Below, in pieces: positions 16,701 through 23,988 of a DNA stretch of 23,988 nt (position 1 is the stretch's first letter; the number at the start of each line of letters is the position of its first letter). The notes under the pieces are model-generated. The model saw only the letters and a program-made list of their open reading frames with translations. It did no database searches and was not told the DNA's origin. The stretch lies in the NCBI GenBank assembly GCA_964617565.1, contig CAZTYH010000048.1:1-23988 (forward strand), read 5' to 3'. Source of the stretch: JAKJGV01 sp964617565. GTDB taxonomy: Bacteria; Verrucomicrobiota; Kiritimatiellia; CAIQIC01; JAGNIJ01. A program made the translations under genes and the position numbers.

Positions 16701-18017
16701 ATGCACGCAGGGCGAAGCGGTGTTCTTGCTTTTCTGACAGCTCTTCTGTTCCTCTGTGCCGTTTCTTCATCTGATGCGGAGAACATCGTCTCGCGGCCGG
16801 TTGGTTTCGTGCGGCTTGAGACGATGCGAAGTGATTCCGTCCTGGCCGCCGCGCCGTTTGCTTCGCTTGGCACTGAAACAGGCGCCGTTCTGGTCTGGGA
16901 TGCGGCGGGGCAGGCGTACTCGATCACGTCGCCGCCCATGCCCGGCCACGGCTATTGGTTGCAGACCGAGGATTCCGGGCCGCATTTTCTTCTCGGCGAA
17001 GTGGTTCTTGAAGAAAGTAGTGAACGGATTCTTCTGCCCGGCTTGAACCTCGTCGGCTTTCCCTATTCGTCGGGCGTGGAAATAGACCAGACGGAATTGG
17101 CCGGCGCGGACGTGGTGGATAGAACAGGAACGAATAGGCCCGCTGTCTTGAGCGCGGGCGACGGCTATTGGCTTAACCATACGGGCGCCGAAACCCGTGT
17201 CTGGGTGGAAATACGTCCCTACGACAATGTGTTCCCTGTGAATGATGAGCCGCCGTTGATCGAAAGCCTGGAAGTGCTCAACGGCACCGCAATCGTCATT
17301 TCCGTGCGATGTAGCGGCGTGCAAGGCGAATCTTTGGACATCTTCTATCATGATTCCGACCGCACTGTGCCCTTTTGCATGACAAGCGGCTGGAGCATGG
17401 CCGAGGCGGACCTGATCCCCGATGGAACGCGCCTGAGTTGGACCGATACCGGCAGTTCGAATCGGCCGCCGGTGACCGAGACAGAGTTGCGCTACTATTT
17501 GGTCGCCCGCAGCGATATTGACTCGGATGGAGATGGTGTGCCCGATGCGCTGGAAATCTTCGTTTATGGCTCCGATCCCGGCGTTGCCGTGGTGGGCGGA
17601 GCGATATCCGCGGAAAATGATAGTGGCCATCTATCGCTCATGGCGTGTGAAAGTTCGAACTGGGTGTCGGGGATTTCCGTTTCCAATTCATGGCCGCAAG
17701 AGGCGGTCCCGGTTTTGGGGGCGATCATTTACGTGGATCAGCGAAGGGGGCGCGACACCTTTACGGGGCGATTGAGAAATCCGGCGGCGAATGACGGACC
17801 GAAAGGAACGATACGGGCGGGATTGGTTGCGTGTCGGGAAGGCGGAATGGTGGTGATAGAAGATGGCTGCTACACGGAAACGCTCGATGTGCAAGGTCGG
17901 AATATCCGCGTCCTGGCGGTCGGCAGGGTTAATCTGACCGGTGGCCCGATCAGTCCCGAACCGCCGGGTTCCACATACACAAACACCCCTGCGGGGGAGT
18001 TTGACGCAAAACCTTGA
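16701..18017 (+). CDS. exported protein with GYW modules, TSP3-like Asp repeat and beta-helix start
   Basis: 438 aa, not a recognised named family. A signal peptide is clear (hydrophobic 7-21, probable cleavage after SSSDA at 26). Two similar modules follow, each ending in G-x-GYWL (82-87 and 153-158). A thrombospondin-3-like calcium motif, DSDGDGVPDALE (274-285), comes next. A region starting IIYVDQRRGRDTFTGRL (342-358) resembles the first coil of DUF1565/pectin-lyase-like right-handed beta-helices, but it ends after about 70 residues, so no full helix is present. The C-terminus is TYTNTPAGEFDAKP. ATG 16701 is chosen because ACGGAGGA lies 10 bases upstream and the signal peptide starts at once. 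An in-frame extension to 16566 through the TC tract is possible. It is followed 28 bp later by the LamG gene. Confidence 0.72.
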   Translation: MHAGRSGVLAFLTALLFLCAVSSSDAENIVSRPVGFVRLETMRSDSVLAAAPFASLGTETGAVLVWDAAGQAYSITSPPMPGHGYWLQTEDSGPHFLLGEVVLEESSERILLPGLNLVGFPYSSGVEIDQTELAGADVVDRTGTNRPAVLSAGDGYWLNHTGAETRVWVEIRPYDNVFPVNDEPPLIESLEVLNGTAIVISVRCSGVQGESLDIFYHDSDRTVPFCMTSGWSMAEADLIPDGTRLSWTDTGSSNRPPVTETELRYYLVARSDIDSDGDGVPDALEIFVYGSDPGVAVVGGAISAENDSGHLSLMACESSNWVSGISVSNSWPQEAVPVLGAIIYVDQRRGRDTFTGRLRNPAANDGPKGTIRAGLVACREGGMVVIEDGCYTETLDVQGRNIRVLAVGRVNLTGGPISPEPPGSTYTNTPAGEFDAKP

Positions 18018-18045
18018 AAGAAAAGAGAGCAGGGGAGAAGAACCG

Positions 18046-18957
18046 ATGAACAAATGCACTTTGTCAAAGGCGACGGTGATAGCGGGCTTTTCGCTTCTTT
18101 GGGTCGGGTCTGCGGGAAGAGCAGGTGAAATACTGACCGACAACCTGCGGGTGTCCAACGAGGCGAATATTTTAGGCTCCCTGACTGTCGGGAAGGGTTC
18201 TGTGGCCACCAATAAACTCGTGCTCTATTATCATTTTAATACGGATGAATCGGGGGTGGTCACCGACCAGAGTCCGGCGGGGAACCATGGCACGGTGTCG
18301 GGTGCGGTCTGGACCACGGGTGGTTATGTGGATGGGGCTTATGATTTCAATGGCACGAACCAATGGATATCGGTGCCTGCCGCTTCAAGCTTGAATTTGA
18401 CGACGGCCATCACCATGTCGGCATGGGTCAAGTTCAAGGGAGAAGGGACGGGCAATCATGCTTTCGTGATGAAGCACACGGCGAACTGGCTTCAATATGC
18501 GTTGATGAGAATGTCCGCGCCGAATCATCGGTTTAACGCTTCATTTTCGTCTTCGCAATATCAACATGCGGATTACCTGTCGCAGCAAGTACTGGATGAT
18601 GGCGTGTGGTACTTCCTGGCGGCGACGTTTTCGACGGCGTCAGGCAGTGTAAAGCTGTATGTGAACGGATTGCTCGATAATACGATCAGCAAAGCAACGG
18701 CCATTTATGGGGACACCATAGGGAATGTTGAAATAGGGCGGGAGCATATTTGGAATGAATATGCGAATGCGATAGTTGACGAGGTTAGAATCTATGCGGC
18801 GGAGCTTTCATCCGGGGAAATCAAGAGCCTCTATAACAACAGCGTTTCGAATTACACGGACAGGGTATTGCTGCAGGTGAGCGGCGGCATTGCCGACATA
18901 GATTACCTGTTGCCGAAAGGCGATCTCGAAATGGGGACATACACCAACACACCATAA
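18046..18957 (+). CDS. exported LamG (concanavalin A-like) domain protein
   Basis: A 303-aa protein with a signal peptide (about 1-26, GSAGRAG region). A short beta-rich stretch, NLRVSNEANILGSLTVG (33-49), resembles the start of trimeric fibre-like proteins. A LamG/Laminin_G_3 domain follows at about 58-265: LVLYYHFNTDESG (58-70), GAYDFNGTNQWISVP (97-111), ITMSAWVKF (122-130), VKLYVNGLLD (202-211), and VDEVRIYAAELSSGEIKSLY (244-263). LamG folds usually bind glycans or mediate adhesion at the cell surface; the ligand here is unknown. It ends in MGTYTNTP, sharing TYTNTP with the end of the preceding protein. The ATG at 18046 has AGGGGAG 10 bases upstream. It lies in a same-strand cassette, 32 bp before the next gene. 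Confidence 0.85.
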   Translation: MNKCTLSKATVIAGFSLLWVGSAGRAGEILTDNLRVSNEANILGSLTVGKGSVATNKLVLYYHFNTDESGVVTDQSPAGNHGTVSGAVWTTGGYVDGAYDFNGTNQWISVPAASSLNLTTAITMSAWVKFKGEGTGNHAFVMKHTANWLQYALMRMSAPNHRFNASFSSSQYQHADYLSQQVLDDGVWYFLAATFSTASGSVKLYVNGLLDNTISKATAIYGDTIGNVEIGREHIWNEYANAIVDEVRIYAAELSSGEIKSLYNNSVSNYTDRVLLQVSGGIADIDYLLPKGDLEMGTYTNTP

Positions 18958-18989
18958 AACCTTCCGTTCGATGGGTTGAGCGCAAACAC

Positions 18990-19802
18990 ATGAAGCTGCG
19001 CAATGGAATGCAAAGAGAAGGGATAGAGCGGGCTCGGGCGTTTTCCGCATGCCTGGCGTCTTTGCGCCTTTGCGTTGGAAAAGGATTGAGGCGGCTGTTT
19101 GTTGGAATTCTTCTCTTTCTGCTGACTTCTGATCTCTGTCCTCTGACCTCTGATGTCTTGCCGTCCTGGTGGACCTCGCGCGGGGTCATCAATACCAACA
19201 CGGTCCCCAACGACTTCGCACCCGTGACGCAGGGCCAGCTAAAGCATATCGCGCATCAGGCTTGGTTGGAACTGGAGGAAAGCCTCCCCCAGTTCGGCGG
19301 GGCGGGGCCGACGGTATCCGACCTTGTACAAGGCTTTTCCGATCAAGGGAACTATCTCCCGGTCAACCTCGGCCAACTCAAGAACCTTGCCGCGCCGTTC
19401 TATGACCGCTTGATCGAAATCGGTTACACCGCTCGATACCCATGGACCGGTGCCGCGGAAACCAACGACTTCGCCCCGGCGAACATCGGGCAGGTGAAGA
19501 ACCTGTTCTCGTTCGATGTCACCCTCGACACCGATGAAGACGGCATGCCGGATTGGTGGGAGATGCGCCATTTCGAGACGCTGGAGCGTAACGGGACGGG
19601 CGATTGGGACGACGACGGCTTGCTCGACTTGGATGAATACCTTCATGGCACCGACCCGGGGGGTACGGATACGGATGGCGACGGGCTTTCTGATGGGGAT
19701 GAGGCACTGGCGCGCACGGACCCGCTGAATCCGGATGTAACACCGCCCGGTATAAGCATTTTCTTGCCCCGAATGCATGAGGTGAAAACATGGATACCAT
19801 GA
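18990..19802 (+). CDS. exported protein with three 'NDFAPVxxGQLK' repeats and TSP3-like calcium motifs
   Basis: 270 aa as read from ATG 18990. The start is uncertain: no clear ribosome site precedes it, and TTG 19086 would give a compact signal peptide (RRLFVGILLFLL). The core holds three copies of one module: PNDFAPVTQGQLKHIA (73-88), GNYLPVNLGQLKNLA (120-134) and NDFAPANIGQVKNL (159-172), spaced about 46 and 39 residues. Three Asp-rich thrombospondin-3-like motifs follow: DTDEDGMPDWWE (180-191), DWDDDGLLDLDE (205-216) and DTDGDGLSDGDE (227-238). No function is known to me for the GQLK module. Calcium binding is inferred from the Asp motifs. Its last codons overlap the start of the RHS gene by 13 bp, so the two are probably translated together. 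Confidence 0.7.
   Translation: MKLRNGMQREGIERARAFSACLASLRLCVGKGLRRLFVGILLFLLTSDLCPLTSDVLPSWWTSRGVINTNTVPNDFAPVTQGQLKHIAHQAWLELEESLPQFGGAGPTVSDLVQGFSDQGNYLPVNLGQLKNLAAPFYDRLIEIGYTARYPWTGAAETNDFAPANIGQVKNLFSFDVTLDTDEDGMPDWWEMRHFETLERNGTGDWDDDGLLDLDEYLHGTDPGGTDTDGDGLSDGDEALARTDPLNPDVTPPGISIFLPRMHEVKTWIP
19049..19154. repeat. relic of dispersed intergenic repeat DNA forming a protein N-terminus
   Basis: Two stretches look like widespread intergenic repeats rather than ordinary coding DNA. GCGTCTTTGCGCCTTTGCGT (19056-19075) gives TQRRKDA when read on the other strand. At 19122-19154 degenerate copies of TCTGACCTCTG run in tandem. Both lie within the N-terminal part of the 18990 gene (about residues 21-55). 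I recognise these strings from memory as common translated-repeat artefacts in environmental genomes; a genome search is needed to prove dispersal. Confidence 0.5.
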
Positions 19803-22800
19803 AGAGGCGATCCCATCATCAAGGGTGTTTTAAATGCATGATTATAATTTGCTTTCTACTTGGCTTTATGCGCGCTTGGAATGCATATGCACAAGCGGTG
19901 CTCTCAGTTGCTTCAAGGGAAACATGGGGTGCCGGTCTAACGTCATATATTATGACGCGTGGCGAATGCGGCCAAGCGCCATTGGACCCGGGGGCTTGTG
20001 ATGATATATGCGGTCTCGTTGCAGGCATGCAGAGCTGCGCAATGGCTAGTGCAATAATAACAACAAATGCCGGTTATGCGACCGTGGCCCGGGCAGGGCA
20101 TACGCTTTCTTGTTATGTGTCGCCGAAAATGGTGAAGGCTGAATTTATTATTATTGATCAATACTTTGACGTTGATTTGGGGGACTTTCCTCCAGAAAGC
20201 GGATGGATTTATGCAAGACACGACTGGCCTGTGAACCGGAAGTTTACGGGAACCGGATATGGCGGTGCTGTTGCCCCTGTATCTTGTTCAGGACCTAACG
20301 CATACGTGCTTAGTCAACCAGTTGCACCGGGACAAGCCTCGATAATTCATGAGAGCATTGAGCCATTGCTTTGGCCGGCTTGTTTTCCGGGCAGAGGGTC
20401 GCAAAGGCACTTCGACAATTGGTATATGTGCAAAAGCAAGGTTTATATCTATAAATTGCTTCAACCATGGAAGCCCAATTCCATCAATCCTGGACCTTGG
20501 CAGCAGGGCACTATGCCGGTTTGGGTGTGTGGCACGTGGCCTTCAGGATTGATTATGGGCTCAGGGGGGCCGTCAGCGCAAAGCGGATCATCGGGTGGTT
20601 CATCCACTGGGAACACACCGGATACGGGCATTGGAGATCCGATCAATATCATCAATGGAAACGTGCTGCTTACGGAGGACGATTTTTTTGTCCCGGCGAT
20701 CGGTATGCCCTTGACGTTTTCGCGTTCCTACAACTCTGCATCCGGTCACAATGGCGTTCTCGGTCCAAAATGGACGCATTGCTATGACTGGGGCCTGACA
20801 TACACGAACACAACCTACCTTGGTTCGAATTACGTATGGAGCGTCCTCCGCACGGGCGGCGGACAGGAGCTGTGGTTTCGGCAGAATACGAATGATGGGA
20901 GCTTCCGATCTCCCGCCGACAATAATTACGCTCTCGATGTTTTGCCGGACGGGACGTGTGAAATAACCATTCCGGGGATTGCCGTTTATCATTTTGACAC
21001 GAACGGCATTCTGCAAGCCGTTCGTGATCTGAATGACAATATGCTGACGCTGATCTATACCAACGATCATCCGGCGCATCGTCTGACCCGCGTCGAGAAT
21101 CCGGCAGGAAAGGCCTTGTCGTTTCTCTACAATACGAATGGGTTGTTAACACGTGTAGAATCATCCGTGACCAATGTATATGTATCGTTTTCGTACAACG
21201 ATATTGGTGAATTGACCAACGCAGTCCGTCCATGGGCTCGCGACGCCCAAGAGACACATTACTCCTATAGCATAGATACAAATGGAGCCGGCCATTGTCT
21301 TACTCAACGCGTCGTTGCCACCGGTCGCGAAGTTCATTGGGAGTATGGGACGGATTCGGAAGGAAGACGCACCACCCGGGGCATTCGTAATTATGTGCGA
21401 TGGAACGGAACGAATTACAGCGACGTGGCTCTCAGCTTCAATACGAACATTCACCAAACCACGGTAACCTATTCGAGAAACGGATCGAATATTGTCTATC
21501 AATACGACTATAACCCGATTTTTCAGCGGATTGTGAAAATTCGCGGGCCGAACAGTCCGGAACACTCAGGATGGAGAGGCTTGGACATTCAGGTGGATAA
21601 TTACGGCAATGCAACTTCTACCGTTGTGGCGGATCGTTCACTGTTCGAATGGATCAAATGGACTGCGCAATACGATGGCGACCATTTCATGACGAACTGG
21701 GCGCTTGGCTATAAAATTGAACCCACCAACCGATGGGTGGCCGAGCGGCATCCGATGTATCATGTGCCCATTCGCTCCGTGGATCCAGAAGGTTGCGAAG
21801 TGCGCATGGACTATACCAACGGCGCCATCTCGCGGATTCGGTTGATGTTGGATGAATCCAATTCGTACGATACCGCTATCGGTTATCACACAAACGGCGT
21901 TGTATCCTCGGTGACCAACGCCAATGGTCATGCTGTTTCCTATGTTTACGATACAAACGGCTATCCGGCGGGGATTATTCCGGACGAGGGGCCCGCAATT
22001 GCACTGGAAGCCAACGAAATCGGCTATATCGTTCGAATCGAGGCGCCCGGCAAGGATGGCCCACGGGTGGTCAGCAAGGAGCGCGACGAGTTCGGACGTG
22101 TCAAGTCCGTCACCTATCCGGATAACAGCAGCGTTTCGTACACGCACGATGTGCTGGGCAGAGTGGTGGCAAGCACCGACCCGGTGGGACGTGTCGTCGA
22201 GTTTGAATACGACGATGCAGCGGAGAAAATCGCGAAAGTCACCCGCTATCTCGAAGGCGGCTCATCCACCCAGGCCGTGTCCGTCGCATTCTCCTATGAC
22301 ACGCTCTTCAACACCGTAAACATCACCGATCCCGCCGATCGCGAAGTGGAAGGCTATCTGCTCGACGACAGCAACCGCCCGATACGCATTACGAACGTGG
22401 ACGGACAGGAAATGAGCATTGCGTACGGGGTCGGCGGCCATGTATTGAGTGTGACAAGATTCGACGGCACCGAGGTGCGCAACGAGTATGACAGCGGCGG
22501 TCGGCTCTGGAAGACCACCCTGCCCGACACGACAAACACCTTTACCTATTACCGGAACAACCTGCTCAAGACCGCCGAGAACGGCGCTGGAATTATTGAG
22601 AACCAGTACAACACGGTGAATCGGCTGATCGCCGCATCCGGGGTCGGGCCGAGCAGCACCGTAACCTACACGTACTATCCCGCGGGCCAGCGGGCGACCG
22701 CCGATAGCGTGGCCGGAGCGAAAGGCTATTCTTATGATGCCGCTGAACGGCTCCTGTTCCTCGACTCATCGGAAGGTTCTTATGCGTGGACGTACGACGA

Positions 22801-23988
22801 ACACAACGGACTGGCGGAAACCATGCAGTATCCGAATGGACTGGAATGCAGGTATTCCTTTGACGTGATGAATCGTCCGACCAACATAGTGTGGCGGGAC
22901 GCAGCAAGCAATGTGGTGCGCGGCTTGACCTATTCGTACAGCGCGGCGGGCATGATCACCAATATCGTGCGTGAGGACGAATCGAGTTACGACTATGAAT
23001 ACGACACGCTGGACCGTCTGGTGCGCGAGCAGAAATTCGACGAGGGGGCCGCGCTGGTGCTGGAGAACGAGTACCGGTACGATCTCACGGGAAATCGCAC
23101 ACAGAAAGTCTCTGCTGTGGGCGTGGTGAATTATGAGTATGGACCCGGAAACCGCATGGTCGGCTGGAGTCTTGCAACCACCGGAACGGTTCAGGGCTTT
23201 GTGAATGTGTATGGCCATGCCAATGAACCTATTGGAACCGATCCGCGGTGGGGAGAGAGAACGGTCAACGAACTGCCCGTCGAAGTGTCGGACACGAACT
23301 TCTGGCTGTTCAATCTCGCACTGGGGCTTGGCACGCAGGAGATCGTCGCCGCGATCAGTGACGAAGCCGGCAATGTGGGAAGAACGACGAATACGGTTGT
23401 GGTGAAAATCGCCACGAACGGCGCATACCAGTTCGATTCGGCAGGAAACGTCACGAATATCGCTTACGCGGGGCTTGGCACGGTCGGGCTTGCATGGGAT
23501 GGCTGGTACATGCTGAAATCCGTGGCGACGAACGGCGCAACCGCGGAAAGCTATACGTACGACGCTTTTGGCCGTCGCGCCAGGATCACGAAGGGGACAA
23601 ACACACTTTGCTTGGTGTATGATGGTCCCCACTGCATTGCGGAAGTGGACACAAACGGAGTGCTGGTGAGAAGCTACACGTATGGCCCGGGCATAGACAA
23701 CGTGCTGGCGATGACCGTCCATCAGCCGGACGTGCAGACCTATTACTACATCAAAGACCACCTCGGCTCCACCCTCGCCCTGACGGACGAATCCGGCGCG
23801 ATGGTTGAGAGTTACAGCTATGACGCATGGGGGCGCGTGCTTGGTGTGTACGATGCCGCGGGAGTTCAGATTTCCGAATCGGCCGTCGGCAACCGGATCC
23901 TCTGGCAAGGCCGCGAGTACACATGGTCCACCGGCCTCTACTACTTCCGAGCCCGCTGGTACGACCCCATCACTGGGCGATGGCTCTC
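19790..23988 (+). CDS. giant RHS/YD-repeat exported protein, 3' end outside the window
   Basis: One frame runs unbroken from ATG 19790 (GAGGTG 5 bases upstream) to the window edge, at least 1399 codons. A signal peptide ends near AYA-QA (34/35). A Cys-rich region follows (nine Cys between residues 60 and 247), then a Gly/Ser linker (252-280). A DUF6531-like RHS entry starts at DPINIINGNVLL (283-294), continuing to GMPLTFSRSYNSAS. A long array of YD repeats follows, many with a T-N-G turn (YDTNGYP, YNTNGLL). An inserted stretch at about 1135-1207 (VYGHANEPIGTD...DEAGNVGRTTNT) looks like an Ig-like or beta-sandwich insert. The RHS core signature is DHLGSTLALTDESG (from 1323), then GLYYFRARWYDPITGRWL at the edge. 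RHS proteins form shells that hold a C-terminal toxin or act as adhesins; the variable tip lies past the window. Confidence 0.93.
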   Translation, partial: MDTMKRRSHHQGCFKCMIIICFLLGFMRAWNAYAQAVLSVASRETWGAGLTSYIMTRGECGQAPLDPGACDDICGLVAGMQSCAMASAIITTNAGYATVARAGHTLSCYVSPKMVKAEFIIIDQYFDVDLGDFPPESGWIYARHDWPVNRKFTGTGYGGAVAPVSCSGPNAYVLSQPVAPGQASIIHESIEPLLWPACFPGRGSQRHFDNWYMCKSKVYIYKLLQPWKPNSINPGPWQQGTMPVWVCGTWPSGLIMGSGGPSAQSGSSGGSSTGNTPDTGIGDPINIINGNVLLTEDDFFVPAIGMPLTFSRSYNSASGHNGVLGPKWTHCYDWGLTYTNTTYLGSNYVWSVLRTGGGQELWFRQNTNDGSFRSPADNNYALDVLPDGTCEITIPGIAVYHFDTNGILQAVRDLNDNMLTLIYTNDHPAHRLTRVENPAGKALSFLYNTNGLLTRVESSVTNVYVSFSYNDIGELTNAVRPWARDAQETHYSYSIDTNGAGHCLTQRVVATGREVHWEYGTDSEGRRTTRGIRNYVRWNGTNYSDVALSFNTNIHQTTVTYSRNGSNIVYQYDYNPIFQRIVKIRGPNSPEHSGWRGLDIQVDNYGNATSTVVADRSLFEWIKWTAQYDGDHFMTNWALGYKIEPTNRWVAERHPMYHVPIRSVDPEGCEVRMDYTNGAISRIRLMLDESNSYDTAIGYHTNGVVSSVTNANGHAVSYVYDTNGYPAGIIPDEGPAIALEANEIGYIVRIEAPGKDGPRVVSKERDEFGRVKSVTYPDNSSVSYTHDVLGRVVASTDPVGRVVEFEYDDAAEKIAKVTRYLEGGSSTQAVSVAFSYDTLFNTVNITDPADREVEGYLLDDSNRPIRITNVDGQEMSIAYGVGGHVLSVTRFDGTEVRNEYDSGGRLWKTTLPDTTNTFTYYRNNLLKTAENGAGIIENQYNTVNRLIAASGVGPSSTVTYTYYPAGQRATADSVAGAKGYSYDAAERLLFLDSSEGSYAWTYDEHNGLAETMQYPNGLECRYSFDVMNRPTNIVWRDAASNVVRGLTYSYSAAGMITNIVREDESSYDYEYDTLDRLVREQKFDEGAALVLENEYRYDLTGNRTQKVSAVGVVNYEYGPGNRMVGWSLATTGTVQGFVNVYGHANEPIGTDPRWGERTVNELPVEVSDTNFWLFNLALGLGTQEIVAAISDEAGNVGRTTNTVVVKIATNGAYQFDSAGNVTNIAYAGLGTVGLAWDGWYMLKSVATNGATAESYTYDAFGRRARITKGTNTLCLVYDGPHCIAEVDTNGVLVRSYTYGPGIDNVLAMTVHQPDVQTYYYIKDHLGSTLALTDESGAMVESYSYDAWGRVLGVYDAAGVQISESAVGNRILWQGREYTWSTGLYYFRARWYDPITGRWL

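Noticed and set aside
17986..17998. CCCC-TGC-GGGG hairpin at the end of the first cassette gene as a terminator
   Set aside because: Very short stem, still inside the coding region and not followed by a T run.
17941..18045. Longer start of the LamG protein
   Set aside because: Overlaps the preceding gene in another frame; ATG 18046 has AGGGGAG and begins the signal peptide.
22766..23908. 380-codon open frame antisense to the RHS gene
   Set aside because: Caused by the periodic codon pattern of YD repeats; the + strand carries the real RHS frame.

Overview
The window reads as a chromosomal segment of a Gram-negative (outer-membrane) bacterium with moderately high GC. The secreted proteins at the right end combine thrombospondin-3-like Asp repeats, a LamG domain, repeated 'NDFAPVxxGQLK' modules and an RHS giant rich in 'TNG' turns. 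From memory this mix is typical of the PVC group (Verrucomicrobiota / Kiritimatiellota / Lentisphaerota). That taxonomic guess is inference; an LptF/LptG permease and a full lipid A aminoarabinose pathway directly support an LPS-bearing cell.

Region 1 (1-2564, + strand): the 3' part of an XdhC-family gene, then folD, then a lone LptF/LptG-family permease.

Region 2 (10777 down to 2545, - strand): a tightly packed six-gene operon, arnB-arnC-arnA-arnD-arnT plus a second GT39-type membrane glycosyltransferase. The order is that of the enterobacterial arnBCADT operon, but arnE/arnF are absent and a second ArnT-like enzyme occupies their place. The product would be 4-amino-4-deoxy-L-arabinose (Ara4N) made from UDP-glucuronate, carried on undecaprenyl phosphate and transferred to lipid A. 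The last gene overlaps the permease gene tail to tail by 20 bp.

Region 3 (10778-10990): a divergent control region with candidate promoters for both directions and an inverted repeat spanning the arn-side promoter.

Region 4 (10991-16425, + strand): a second sugar operon. It encodes a DegT/WbpE-like aminotransferase, a DPM1-like family 2 glycosyltransferase, a VTT (TVP38/TMEM64, DedA-like) membrane protein, a WlbA/WbpB-like Gfo/Idh oxidoreductase and glucose-6-phosphate isomerase. The aminotransferase/oxidoreductase pair suggests a 3-amino sugar nucleotide. Two amino-sugar pathways, each starting with an aminotransferase then a GT2, therefore sit head to head.

Region 5 (16426-23988, + strand): four consecutive genes for exported proteins. 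They are a GYW/TSP3/beta-helix-start protein, preceded by a (TC)17.5 microsatellite; a LamG protein; a GQLK-repeat/TSP3 protein whose N-terminus seems built from intergenic repeat DNA; and a giant RHS/YD-repeat protein open to the window end, at least 1399 codons. The first two share the C-terminal motif TYTNTP. This cassette is the best candidate for an undescribed surface or toxin-delivery system. No tRNA, rRNA, CRISPR array or transposase was seen.
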